Assembly (NCBI RefSeq): GCF_043290135.1
Contig: NC_134707.1
Coordinates: forward strand, 135,657,319-135,721,318
Direction of reading: 5' to 3'
DNA from: Rhipicephalus microplus
Lineage: Eukaryota; Arthropoda; Arachnida; Ixodida; Ixodidae
DNA length: 64,000 nt
In this document: positions 24,201 to 35,835 of the stretch, piece by piece
How the letters are laid out: every line of letters begins with the position of its first letter
How positions within the stretch are numbered: position 1 is the stretch's first letter
Translations under genes and position numbers: made by a program
The notes under the pieces: generated by a model
Told to the model about the DNA's origin: nothing
Databases searched by the model: none
The model's input: the letters and a program-made list of their open reading frames with translations, nothing else

Positions 24201-25797
24201 GTTGTGGGATTCGTAGTTGTGGAATTTGTATTTGTGGAGTATCTAGTTGTGGTAGTTCAAGTTGTGGGGTTTCTAGCTGTGGAGTTCCTAGTTGCGGAGT
24301 TTCTAGTTGCAAAGTTTCTAGTTGCCGAGTTTTTAGTTGCAGAGTTTCTAGTTGTGGAGTTTCTAGTTGGGGAGTTTCTAGTTGTGGAGTTTCTAGTTTC
24401 GGAATTTGTAGTGGTGGAGTATCTAGTTGTGGTGTTTCAAGTTGTGGAGTCTGTAGTTGTGGAGTATCTATTTGTTGGGTTGCAATTTGTGGAGTTTCTA
24501 GTTGTGGAGTCTCTAGTTGTGGAGTTTCTAGTTTTGGAGTTTCTAGCTTTGGAGTTCCTAGTTGCGGAGTTTCTAGTTGCAGAGTTTCAAGTTGTGGAGT
24601 TTCTAGCTGTGAGGTTCGTAGTTGTGGAGTTTCTAGTTGTGGAATTTCTGGTTGTGGAGTCTCTAGTAGTAGAGTTTCTAGTTGTGGAGTTTCTAGTTGC
24701 GATATCTCAAGTTGTGGAGTTTCTAGTGGTGAAGTTTCTAGTTGTTGAGTTTCTAGTTGCTGAGTTTTCTTGTTGTGGAGTTTCTAGTTGCGGAGTTTCT
24801 AGTTGCGGAGTTTCAAGCTGTGGAGTTTCTAGTTGGGGAGTTCCTAGTTGGGGAGCTTGTAATTTTGGAGTATCTAGTTGTGGTGTTTCAAGTTGTGGAG
24901 TCTGTAGTTGTGGAGTATCTATTTGTTGGGTTTCAAGTTGCGGAGTTTCTAGTTGTGGAGAGTCTGGTTGTTGGGTTTCTAGTTGCCGAGTTTCTAGTTG
25001 CGAAGTCTCAAGTTGTGGATATTCTAGCTGTGGAGTTTCTAGTTGCAGAGCTTCTAGTTGCGGAGTTTCTAGTTGTGGAGTTTCTAGGTGTGGAATTCGT
25101 AGTTGTGGAATATCTAGTTGTGGTGTTTCAAGTAGTGAAGTTTCTAGATGTGGAGTTTCTAATTGCGGAGTTTCTAGTTGCAGAGTTTCTAGTTGCGGAG
25201 TTTCTAGTTGCAGAGATTCTAGTTGTGGAGTTTCTAGTTGGGGAGTGTCTAGTTGTGGAGTTTCTAGTTGTGGAGTATCTAGTTGCGGAATTTGTAGTTG
25301 TGGAGTATCTAGTTGTGGTGTTTCAAGTTGTGGAGTCTGTAGTTGTGGAGTATCTATTTGTTGGGTTTCAAGTTGTGGAGATTGTAGTTGTGGAGTTTCT
25401 AGTTGTTGAGTTTCTAGTTGTGGAGATTTTAGTTGAGAAATTTCAAGTTGTGGAGTTTCTAGTGTCTGAGTTCCTAGTTGTGGAGTTTCTGACTGTGGAG
25501 TTTCCAGTTGCGGAGTTTCTAGTTGTGGAGTTTCTAGTTGTGAGGTTCGTAGTTGTGGAGTTTCTAGTGGTGGAGTTTCTAGTTGTGGAGTCTCCAGTTG
25601 TGGAGTTTCTAGTTGTGGAGTTTCTAGTTGCGAACTCTCAAGTTGTGGAGTTTCTAGTTGTGGAGCTTCTAGTTGTCGGGTTCGTAGTTATGGAATTTGT
25701 ATTTGTGGAGTATCTAGTTGTGGTAGTTCAAGTTGTGGGGTTTCTAGCTGTGGAGTTCCTAGTTGCGGAGTTTCTAGTTGCAGAGTTTCTAGTTGCG
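18283..25797. repeat. Long sub-block of the 12.9-kb HOR (copy 2)
   Basis: This 7,515-bp block matches 5,388-12,895 and restores intact units at the place of the scrambled patch. It has a stop-creating variant (TAGCTTAGGAG near 21,030 for TAGCTGTGGAG at 8,139) and a mosaic tract at about 24,540-25,440. Its long + frame ends at 25,409, whereas the paired frame in copy 1 runs to 12,943. Open frames are therefore not preserved even between near-identical copies. Confidence 0.88.
19388..21515. repeat. About 2.13-kb segment of long sub-block, second copy
   Basis: This is the exact-offset (12,895 bp) partner of 6,493-8,620. It carries the same shortened units CTGACTGGAG, GCGACTCTC and TTGCAGTTTC, so those indels predate the 12.9-kb duplication. 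The related block at 26.1-28.4 kb has the longer CTGACTGTGGAG and GCGAACTC forms but shares the TTGCAGTTTC deletion, which orders the events: the TTGCAGTTTC change is older than the other two, or they were reverted by conversion. Confidence 0.78.
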
Positions 25798-28700
25798 GAG
25801 TTTTCTAGTTGTGAAGTTTCTGGTTGCAGAGTTTCAAGTTGTTGAGTTTCTAGTTGTGGAGTTTCTAGTTGTGGAGTCTCTAGTAGTAGAGTTTCTAGTT
25901 GTTGAGTTTCTAGTTGTGGAGTTTCTAGTTGTGGAGTGTCTGGCTATAGAGTTTCTAGTTGTGCAGTCTCTAGTTGCTGAGTTTCTAGTCGTGAAGTTCG
26001 TAGTTGTGGGGTTTCTAGCTGTGGAGTTTCTAGTTGCGGAGTTTCTAGTTGCAGAGTTTCTAGTTGTAGAGTTTCAAGTTGCAGAGTTTCTAGTTGTGGA
26101 GTTTCTAGTCGTGGAGATTCTAGTTGCGGAGTTTGCAGTTGTGGAGTTTCTAGTTGCGGAGTCTCTAGTTGTGCAGTCTCTAGCTGTTGAGTTGCTAGTT
26201 GTGAAGTTTATAGTTGTGGGGTTACTAGCTGTGGAGTTTCTAGTTGCGGAGTTTCTAGTTGCAGAGTTTCTAGTTACGGAGTTTCCAGTTGCGGAGTTTC
26301 TAGTTGTGGACTTTCTAGTTGGGGAGTTTCTAGTTGCGGAGTTTCTAGTTGTGGAGTTTCTAGTTGTCGGGTTTCTAGTTGCGGAATTTCTAGTTGTAAA
26401 GTTTCTAGTTGTGGAGCTTTTAGTTGAGGAATTTCAAGTTGTGGAGTTTCTAGTGTCTGAGTTCCTAGTTGTGGAGTTTCTGACTGTGGAGTTTCCAGTT
26501 GCGAAGTTTCTAGTTGTGGAGTTTCTAGTTGTGAGGTTCGTAGTTGTGAGGTTCGTAGTTGTGGAGTTTCTAGTTGCGGAGTTTCTAGTTGTGCAGTCTC
26601 TAGTTGTTGAGTTTCTAGTTGCGAACTCTCAAGTTGTGGAGATTCTAGTGGTGGAGTTTCTAGTTGTGGGATTCGTAGTTGTGGAATTTGTATTTGTGGA
26701 GTATCTAGTTGTGGTAGTTCAAGTTGTGGGGTTTCTAGCTGTGGAGTTCCTAGTTGCGGAGTTTCTAGTTGCAGAGTTTCTAGTTGCGGAGTTTTCTAGT
26801 TGTGGAGTCTCTAGTAGTAGAGTTTCTAGCTGTGGAGTTTCTAGTTGCAGAGTTTCTAGTTGCATAGTTTCTAGTTGCGGAGTTTTCTAGTTGTGGAGAT
26901 TCTAGTGGCGGAGTTTCAAGTTGTGGAGTTTCTAGTTACGGAGTTTCTAGTTGCGGAGTCTCTAGTCGTGCAGTCTCTAGTTGTTGAGTTTCTAGTTGTG
27001 AAGTTTATAGTTGTGGGGTTTCAAGCTGTGGAGTTTCTAGTTGCGGAGTTTCTAGTTGTGCAGTCTCTAGTTGTTGAGTTTCTAGTTGTGAAGTTTATAG
27101 TTGTGGGGTTTCAAGCTGTGGAGTTTCTAGTTGCGGAGTTTCTAGTTGCAAAGTTTCTAGTTGCCGAGTTTTTAGTTGCGGAGTTTCTAGTTGTAAAGTT
27201 TCTAGTTGTGGAGTATTTAGTTTAGGAGTCTCTAGTTGTTGAGTCTCTAGATGAGGAATTTCTAGTTGTAGAGATTCTAGTGTTGGAGTTCCTAGTTGTG
27301 GAGTTTCTGACTGTGGAGTTTGCAGTTGCGGAGTTTCTAGTTGTGGAGTTTCTAGTTGTGAGGTTCGTAGTTGTGGAATTTCCAGTGGTGGAGTTTCTAG
27401 TTGTGGAGTTCCTAGTTGTGGAGTTTCTAGTTGTGGAGTTTCTAGTTGCGAACTCTCAAGTTGTGGAGTTTCTAGTGGTGGAGTTTCTAGTTGTGGGATT
27501 CGTAGTTGTGGAATTTGTATTTGTGGAGTATCTAGTTGTGGTAGTTCAAGTTGTGGGGTTTCTAGCTGTGGAGTTCCTGGTTGCGGAGTTTCAAGTTGCA
27601 GAGTTTCTAGCTGTGGAGCTTTTAGTTTAGGAGTCTCTAGTTGTTGAGTCTCTAGTTGAGGAATTTCTAGTTGTGGAGTTTCTAGTGTTGGAGTTCCTAG
27701 TTGTGGAGTTTCTGACTGTGGAGTTTCCAGTTGTGGAGTTTCTAGTTGTGGAGTTTCTAGTTGTGAGGTTCGTAGTTGTGGAGTTTATAGTTGTGGAGTC
27801 TCTAGTTGTGGAGTTTCTAGTTGCGAACTCTCAAGTTGTGGAGATTCTAGTGGTGGAGTTTCTAGTTGTGGGATTCGTAGTTGTGGAATTTGTATTTGTG
27901 GAGTATCTAGTTGTGGTAGTTCAAGTTGTGGGGTTTCTAGCTGTGGAGTTCCTAGTTGCGGAGTTTCTAGTTGCAGTTTCTAGTTGCGGAGTTTTCTAGT
28001 TGTGGAGTCTCTAGTAGTAGAGTTTCTTGCTGTGGAGTTTCTAGTTGTGGAGTTTCTAGTTGTGAGGTTCGTAGTTGTGGAGTTTCTAGTGGTGGAGTTT
28101 CTAGTTGTGGAGTTTCTAGTTGCGGAGTTACTAGCTGTGGAGTTTCTAGTTGTGGATTGTCTAGTTGTGGAGTTTCTAGCTGTGGAGTTTCTAGTTGTGC
28201 GGTCTCTAGTTGTTGAGTTTCTAGTTGTGAAGTTTATAGTTGTGGGGTTTCTAGCTGTGAAGTTTCTAGTGTTGGAGTTCCTAGTTGTGGAGTTTCTGAC
28301 TGTGGAGTTTCTAGTTGCTGAGTTTCTAGTTGTGGAGTTTCTAGTGTTGAGGTTCGTAGTTGTGGAGTTTCTAGTGGTGGAGTTTCTAGTTGTGGAGTCT
28401 CAAGTTGTAGAGTTTCTAGTTGTGGAGTTTCTAGTTGCGAACTCTCAAGTTGTGGAGTTTCTAGTTGTGGAGTTTCTAGTTGTGGGGTTCGTAGTTGTGG
28501 TATTTGTATTTGTGGAGTATCTAGTTGTGGTAGTTCAAGTTGTGGGGTTTCTAGTTGTGGAGTTCCTAGTTGCGGAGTTTCTAGTTGCAGAGTTTCTAGT
28601 TGCGGAGTTTTCTAGTTGTGAGGTTTGTAGTTGTGGAGTTTCTAGTTGTGGAGTTTCTAGTTGTGGAGTCTCCAGTAATAGAGTTTCTAGTTGTTGAGTT

Positions 28701-31040
28701 TCTAGTTGTGGGCTTCGTAGTTGTGGGGTTCGTAATTGTGGAGTTTCTAGTTGTGGAGTCTCAAGTTGTGGAGTTTCTAGTTGTGGAGTTTCTAGTTGTG
28801 GGGTTCGTAGTTGTGGGGTTCGTAGTTGTCGAGTTTCTAGTTGTGGAGTCTCTAGTTGTGGAGTTTGTAGTTGTGGAGTTTCTAGCTGTGGAGTTTCTAG
28901 TTGTGGGATTCGTAGTTATGGAATTTGTAATTGTGGAGTATCTAGTTGTGGTAGTTCAAGTTGTGGGGTTTCTAGCTGTGGAGTTCCTAGTTGCGGAGTT
29001 TCTAATTGCAGAGTTTCTAGTTGCGGAGTTTTCTAGTTGTGGAGTTTCTAGTTGCAGAGTTTCTAGTTGTGGAGTTTCTAGCTGTGGAGTTTTTAGCTGT
29101 GGAGTTTCTAGTTGCGGAGTTTCTAGTTGCAGAGTTTCTAGTTGCGGAGTTTTCTAGTTGTGGAGATTCTAGTGGCGGAGTTTGAAGTTGTGGAGTTTCT
29201 AGTTGCGGAGTCTCTAGTTGGGCAGTCTCTAGTTGTTGAGTTGCTAGTTGTAAAGTTTATAGTTGTGGGGTTTCTAGCTGTGGAGTTTCTAGTTGCGGAG
29301 TTTCTAGTTGTGGGGTTCGTAGTTGTGGAGTTTCTAGTTGTGGAGTCTCTAGTTGTGGAGTTTGTAGTTGTGGAGTTTCTAGCTGTGGAGTTTCTAGTTG
29401 TGGAATTCGTAGTTATGGAATTTGTAATTGTGGAGTATCTAGTTGTGGTAGTTCAAGTTGTGGGGTTTCTAGCTGTGGAGTTCCTAGTTGCGGAGTTTCT
29501 AATTGCAGAGTTTCTAGTTGCGGAGTTTTCTAGTTGTGGAGTTTCTAGTTGCAGAGTTTCTAGTTGTGGAGTTTCTAGTTGCGGAGTTTCTAGTTCAGAG
29601 TTTCTAGTTGCGGAGTTTCTAGTTGCAGAGTTTCTAGTTGTGGAGTTTTCTAGTTGTGGAGATTCTAGTTGCGGAGTTTCAAGTTGTGGAGTTTCTAGTT
29701 GCGGAGTTACTAGCTGTGGAGTTTTTAGTTGTGGAGTTTCTAGTTGTGGAGTTTCTAGCTGTGGATTTTCTAGTTGTGCAGTCTCTAGTTGTTGAGTTTC
29801 TAGTTGTGAAGTTTATAGTTGTGGGGTTTCTAGCTGTGAAGTTTCTAGTTGCGGAGTTTCTAGTTGCAGAGTTTCTGGTTGCGGAGTTTCTAGTTGCAGA
29901 GTATCTAGTTGTGGAGTTTCTAGTTGCGGAGTTACTAGCTGTGGAGTTTCTAGTTGTGGATTGTCTAGTTGTGGAGTTTGTAGCTGTGGAGTTTCTAGTT
30001 GTGCAGTCTTTAGTTGTTGAGTTTCTAGTTGTGAAGTTTATAGTTGTGGGGTTTCTAGCTGTGAAGTTTCTAGTGTTGGAGTGCCTAGTTGTGGAGTTTC
30101 TGACTGTGGAGTTTCCAGTTGCGGAGTTTCTAGTTGTGGAGTTTCTAGTTGTGAGGTTCGTAGTTGTGGAGTTTCTAGTGGTGGAGTTTCTAGTTGTGGA
30201 GTCTCTAGTTGTGGAGTTTCTAGTTGTAGAGTTTCTAGTTGCGAACTCTCAAGTTGTGGAGTTTCTAGTTGTGGAGCTTCTAGTTGTCGGGTTCGTAGTT
30301 ATGGAATTTGTATTTGTGGAGTATCTAGTTGTGGTAGTTCAAGTTTTGTGGTTTCTAGCTGTGGAGTTCCTAGTTGCGGAGTTTTTAGTTGCAGAGTTTC
30401 TAGTTGCGGAGTTTTCTAGTTGTGAAGTTTCTGGTTGCAGAGTTTCAAGTTGTGGAGTTTCTAGTTGTGAGGTTCGTAGTTGTGGAGTTTCTAGTTGTGG
30501 AGTTTCTAGTTGTGGAGTCTGTAGTAGTAGAGTTTCTAGTTGTTGAGTTTATAGTTGTGGAGTTTCTAGTTGTGGAGTGTCTGGTTATAGAGTTTCTAGT
30601 TGTGCAGTCTCTAGTTGCTGAGTTTCTAGTTGTGAAGTTCGTAGTTGTGGGGTTTCTAGCTTTGGAGTTTCTAGTTGCGGAGTTTCTAGTTGCAGAGTTT
30701 CTAGTTGCGGAGTTTCAAGTTGCAGAGTTTCTAGTTGTGGAGTTTCTAGTTGGGGAGATTCTAGTTGCGGAGTTTCTAGTTGTGCAGTTTCGAGTTGTCG
30801 GGTTTCTAGTTGCGGAGTTTCTAGTTGTAAAGTTTCTAGTTGTGGAGCTTTTAGTTTAGGAGTCTCTAGTTGTTGAGTCTCTAGTTGAGGAATTTCTAGT
30901 TGTGGAGTTTCTAGTGTTGGAGTTCCTAGTTGTGGAGTTTCTGACTGTGGAGTTTCCAGTTGTGGAGTGTCTAGTTGTGGAGTTTCTAGTTGTGAGGTTC
31001 GTAGTTGTGGAGTTTCTAGTTGTGGAGTCTGTAGTTGTGG
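25798..31040. repeat. Third long-type sub-block, rearranged
   Basis: It starts with the same GAGTTTTCTAG and TCTGG series and follows the long sub-block at offset 7,515 from 18,283 up to about 26,100. It then jumps to offset 6,816, which means a 699-bp deletion. After a 90-bp duplication the offset becomes 6,906, then 6,909 and 6,908 through small indels. Near 31,040 the match ends and sequence of the type seen near 28,870 follows. It is array only, with no gene. Confidence 0.82.
26951..27130. repeat. 90-bp tandem duplication (six units) inside block three
   Basis: The six-unit series starting TTGCGGAGTCTCTAG at 26,951 restarts at 27,041 and the array continues normally from 27,131. The related blocks at 7.2 and 20.1 kb have the series once. 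The first copy has TAGTCGTGCAG where the second has TAGTTGTGCAG, and GAGTC where the second has GAGTT. This is a small, recent example of the unit-register duplication that presumably built the array. Confidence 0.88.
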
Positions 31041-32167
31041 AGTTTCTAGCTGTGGAGTTTCTAGTTGTGGGATTCGTAGTTATGGAATTTGTAATTGTGG
31101 AGTATCTAGTTGTGGTAGTTCAAGTTGTGGGGTTTCTAGCTGTGGAGTTCCTAGTTGCGGAGTTTCTAATTGCAGAGTTTCTAGTTGCGGAGTTTTCTAG
31201 TTGTGGAGTTTCTAGTTGCAGAGTTTCTAGTTGTGGAGTTTCTAGCTGTGGAGTTTTTAGCTGTGGAGTTTCTAGTTGCGGAGTTTCTAGTTGCAGAGTT
31301 TCTAGTTGCGGAGTTTTCTAGTTGTGGAGATTCTAGTGGCGGAGTTTGAAGTTGTGGAGTTTCTAGTTGCGGAGTCTCTAGTTGTGCAGTCTCTAGTTGT
31401 TGAGTTGCTAGTTGTAAAGTTTATAGTTGTGGGGTTTCTAGCTGTGGAGTTTCTAGTTGCGGAGTTTCTAGTTGTGGGGTTCGTAGTTGTGGAGTTTCTA
31501 ATTGTGGAGCCTCTAGTTGTGGAGTTTGTAGTAGTGGAGTTTCTAGCTGTGGAGTTTCTAGTTGTGGAATTCGTAGTTATGGAATTTGTAATTGTGGAGT
31601 ATCTAGTTGTGGTAGTTGAAGTTGTGGGGTTTCTAGCTGTGGAGTTCCTAGTTGCGGAGTTTCTAATTGCAGAGTTTCTAGTTGCGGAGTTTTCTAGTTG
31701 TGGAGTTTCTAGTTGCAGAGTTTCTAGTTGTGGAGTTTCTAGTTGCGGAGTTTCTAGTTGCAGAGTTTCTAGTTGCGGAGTTTCTAGTTGCAGAGTTTCT
31801 AGTTGTGAAGTTTTCTAGTTGTGGAGATTCTAGTTGCGGAGTTTCAAGTTGTGGAGTTTCTAGTTGCGGAGTTACTAGCTGTGGAGTTTGTAGTTGTGAG
31901 TTTCTAGTTGTGGAGTTTCTAGCTGTGGATTTTCTAGTTGTGCAGTCTCTAGTTATTGAGTTTCTAGTTGTGAAGTTTATAGTTGTGGGGTTTCTAGCTG
32001 TGAAGTTTCTAGTTGCGGAGTTTCTAGTTGCAGAGTTTCTAGTTGCGGAGTATCTAGTTGCAGAGTATCTAGTTGTGGAGTTTCTAGTTGCGGAGTTACT
32101 AGCTGTGGAGTTTCTAGTTGTGGATTGTCTAGTTGTGGAGTTTGTAGCTGTGGAGTTTCTAGTTGTG
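28200..32167. repeat. About 3.97-kb tandem duplication, copy 1
   Basis: The variant series of this region recurs at offset 3,968-3,969: for example, the paired slip units near 28,604 and 32,572, near 29,146 and 33,114, and near 30,408 and 34,377. Shared rare variants such as TTGGGCAGTC (29,219 and 33,187), TTCTGGTTGCGG (29,873 and 33,842) and CAAGTTTTGTGG (30,341 and 34,310) show the copies are recent sisters. Edges are approximate; upstream similarity fades near 28,095. Confidence 0.78.
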
Positions 32168-35100
32168 CAGTCTCTAGTTGTTGAGTTTCTAGTTGTGAAG
32201 TTTATAGTTGTGGGGTTTCTAGCTGTGAAGTTTCTAGTGTTGGAGTTCCTAGTTGTGGAGTTTCTGACTGTGGAGTTTCCAGTTGCTGAGTTTCTAGTTG
32301 TGGAGTTTCTAGTTGTGAGGTTCGTAGTTGTGGAGTTTCTAGTGGTGGAGTTTCTCGTTTTGGAGTCTCAAGTTGTAGAGTTTTTAGTTGTGGAGTTTCT
32401 AGTTGCGAACTCTCAAGTTGTGGAGTTTCTAGTTGTGGAGTTTCTAGTTGTGGGGTTCGTAGTTGTGGTATTTGTATTTGTGGAGTATCTAGTTGTGGTA
32501 GTTCAAGTTGTGGGGTTTCTAGTTGTGGAGTTCCTAGTTGCGGAGTTTCTAGTTGCAGAGTTTCTAGTTGCGGAGTTTTCTAGTTGTGAGGTTTGTAGTT
32601 GTGGAGTTTCTAGTTGTGGAGTTTCTAGTTGTGGAGTCTCCAGTAATAGAGTTTCTAGTTGTTGAGTTTCTAGTTGTGGGGTTCGTAGTTGTGGGGTTCG
32701 TAATTGTGGAGTTTCTAGTTGTGGAGTCTCAAGTTGTGGAGTTTCTAGTTGTGGAGTTTCTAGTTGTGGGGTTCGTAGTTGTGGGGTTCGTAGTTGTCGA
32801 GTTTCTAGTTGTGGAGTCTCTAGTTGTGGAGTTTGTAGTTGTGGAGTTTCTAGCTGTGGAGTTTCTAGTTGTGGGATTCGTAGTTATGGAATTTGTAATT
32901 GTGGAGTATCTAGTTGTGGTAGTTCAAGTTGTGGGGTTTCTAGCTGTGGAGTTCCTAGTTGCGGAGTTTCTAATTGCAGAGTTTCTAGTTGCGGAGTTTT
33001 CTAGTTGTGGAGTTTCTAGTTGCAGAGTTTCTAGTTGTGGAGTTTCTAGCTGTGGAGTTTTTAGCTGTGGAGTTTCTAGTTGCGGAGTTTCTAGTTGCAG
33101 AGTTTCTAGTTGCGGAGTTTTCTAGTTGTGGAGATTCTAGTGGCGGAGTTTGAAGTTGTGGAGTTTCTAGTTGCGGAGTCTCTAGTTGGGCAGTCTCTAG
33201 TTGTTGAGTTGCTAGTTGTAAAGTTTATAGTTGTGGGGTTTCTAGCTGTGGAGTTTCTAGTTGCGGAGTTTCTAGTTGTGGGGTTCGTAGTTGTGGAGTT
33301 TCTAGTTGTGGAGTCTCTAGTTGTGGAGTTTGTAGTTGTGGAGTTTCTAGCTGTGGAGTTTCTAGTTGTGGAATTCGTAGTTATGGAATTTGTAATTGTG
33401 GAGTATCTAGTTGTGGTAGTTCAAGTTGTGGGGTTTCTAGCTGTGGAGTTCCTAGTTGCGGAGTTTCTAATTGCAGAGTTTCTAGTTGCGGAGTTTTCTA
33501 GTTGTGGAGTTTCTAGTTGCAGAGTTTCTAGTTGTGGAGTTTCTAGTTGCGGAGTTTCTAGTTGCAGAGTTTCTAGTTGCGGAGTTTCTAGTTGCAGAGT
33601 TTCTAGTTGTGGAGTTTTCTAGTTGTGGAGATTCTAGTTGCGGAGTTTCAAGTTGTGGAGTTTCTAGTTGCGGAGTTACTAGCTGTGGAGTTTTTAGTTG
33701 TGGAGTTTCTAGTTGTGGAGTTTCTAGCTGTGGATTTTCTAGTTGTGCAGTCTCTAGTTGTTGAGTTTCTAGTTGTGAAGTTTATAGTTGTGGGGTTTCT
33801 AGCTGTGAAGTTTCTAGTTGCGGAGTTTCTAGTTGCAGAGTTTCTGGTTGCGGAGTTTCTAGTTGCAGAGTATCTAGTTGTGGAGTTTCTAGTTGCGGAG
33901 TTACTAGCTGTTGAGTTTCTAGTTGTGGATTGTCTAGTTGTGGAGTTTGTAGCTGTGGAGTTTCTAGTTGTGCAGTCTTTAGTTGTTGAGTTTCTAGTTG
34001 TGAAGTTTATAGTTGTGGGGTTTCTAGCTGTGAAGTTTCTAGTGTTGGAGTGCCTAGTTGTGGAGTTTCTGACTGTGGAGTTTCCAGTTGCGGAGTTTCT
34101 AGTTGTGGAGTTTCTAGTTGTGAGGTTCGTAGTTGTGGAGTTTCTAGTGGTGGAGTTTCTAGTTGTGGAGTCTCTAGTTGTGGAGTTTCTAGTTGTAGAG
34201 TTTCTAGTTGCGAACTCTCAAGTTGTGGAGTTTCTAGTTGTGGAGCTTCTAGTTGTCGGGTTCGTAGTTATGGAATTTGTATTTGTGGAGTATCTAGTTG
34301 TGGTAGTTCAAGTTTTGTGGTTTCTAGCTGTGGAGTTCCTAGTTGCGGAGTTTTTAGTTGCAGAGTTTCTAGTTGCGGAGTTTTCTAGTTGTGAAGTTTC
34401 TGGTTGCAGAGTTTCAAGTTGTGGAGTTTCTAGTTGTGAGGTTCGTAGTTGTGGAGTTTCTAGTTGTGGAGTTTCTAGTTGTGGAGTCTGTAGTAGTAGA
34501 GTTTCTAGTTGTTGAGTTTATAGTTGTGGAGTTTCTAGTTGTGGAGTGTCTGGTTATAGAGTTTCTAGTTGTGCAGTCTCTAGTTGCTGAGTTTCTAGTT
34601 GTGAAGTTCGTAGTTGTGGGGTTTCTAGCTTTGGAGTTTCTAGTTGCGGAGTTTCTAGTTGCAGAGTTTCTAGTTGCGGAGTTTCAAGTTGCAGAGTTTC
34701 TAGTTGTGGAGTTTCTAGTTGGGGAGATTCTAGTTGCGGAGTTTCTAGTTGTGCAGTTTCGAGTTGTCGGGTTTCTAGTTGCGGAGTTTCTAGTTGTAAA
34801 GTTTCTAGTTGTGGAGCTTTTAGTTTAGGAGTCTCTAGTTGTTGAGTCTCTAGTTGAGGAATTTCTAGTTGTGGAGTTTCTAGTGTTGGAGTTCCTAGTT
34901 GTGGAGTTTCTGACTGTGGAGTTTCCAGTTGTGGAGTGTCTAGTTGTGGAGTTTCTAGTTGTGAGGTTCGTAGTTGTGGAGTTTCTAGTTGTGGAGTCTG
35001 TAGTTGTGGAGTTTCTAGCTGTGGAGTTTCTAGTTGTGGGATTCGTAGTTATGGAATTTGTAATTGTGGAGTATCTAGTTGTGGTAGTTCAAGTTGTGGG

Positions 35101-35835
35101 GTTTCTAGCTGTGGAGTTCCTAGTTGCGGAGTTTCTAATTGCAGAGTTTCTAGTTGCGGAGTTTTCTAGTTGTGGAGTTTCTAGTTGCAGAGTTTCTAGT
35201 TGTGGAGTTTCTAGCTGTGGAGTTTTTAGCTGTGGAGTTTCTAGTTGCGGAGTTTCTAGTTGCAGAGTTTCTAGTTGCGGAGTTTTCTAGTTGTGGAGAT
35301 TCTAGTGGCGGAGTTCCTAGTTGCGGAGTTTCTAATTGCAGAGTTTCTAGTTGCGGAGTTTTCTAGTTGTGGAGTTTCTAGTTGCAGAGTTTCTAGTTGT
35401 GGAGTTTCTAGTTGCGGAGTTTCTAGTTGCAGAGTTTCTAGTTGCGGAGGTTCTAGTTGCAGAGTTTCTAGTTGTGAAGTTTTCTAGTTGTGGAGATTCT
35501 AGTTGCGGAGTTTCAAGTTGTGGAGTTTCTAGTTGCGGAGTTACTAGCTGTGGAGTTTGTAGTTGTGGAGTTTCTAGTTGTGGAGTTTCTAGCTGTGGAT
35601 TTTCTAGTTGTGCAGTCTCTAGTTATTGAGTTTCTAGTTGTGAAGTTTATAGTTGTGGGGTTTCTAGCTGTGAAGTTTCTAGTTGCGGAGTTTCTAGTTG
35701 CAGAGTTTCTAGTTGCGGAGTATCTAGTTGCAGAGTATCTAGTTGTGGAGTTTCTAGTTGCGGAGTTACTAGCTGTGGAGTTTCTAGTTGTGGATTGTCT
35801 AGTTGTGGAGTTTGTAGCTGTGGAGTTTCTAGTTG
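32168..35835. repeat. About 3.97-kb tandem duplication, copy 2, with 300-bp deletion
   Basis: It follows copy 1 at offset 3,969 up to about 35,315. There GTGGCGGAGTTCC replaces the GTGGCGGAGTTTGAAG seen at 31,336, and alignment resumes at offset 3,669, so 300 bp (20 units) are missing. A 1-bp deletion in copy 1 (TAGTTCAGAG near 29,593, for TAGTTGCAGAG) is absent here. The right edge is uncertain, because beyond about 35,900 the sequence resembles several other blocks equally. Confidence 0.72.

Larger units (their letters stand above)
12896..25797. repeat. 12.9-kb higher-order repeat, copy 2
   Basis: This is the tandem partner of 1-12,895, 12,902 bp long, starting and ending at the same GAGTTTTCTAG unit. 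It keeps intact units where copy 1 has the scrambled patch (about 23,395-23,507). Most of it matches copy 1 position by position. The exception is about 24,540-25,440, where it carries several variants typical of the short sub-blocks at 4.1-5.0 kb and 17.0-17.9 kb instead of those of its own partner at 11.6-12.5 kb. High identity over nearly 13 kb indicates a recent duplication or continuing homogenisation. Confidence 0.93.
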
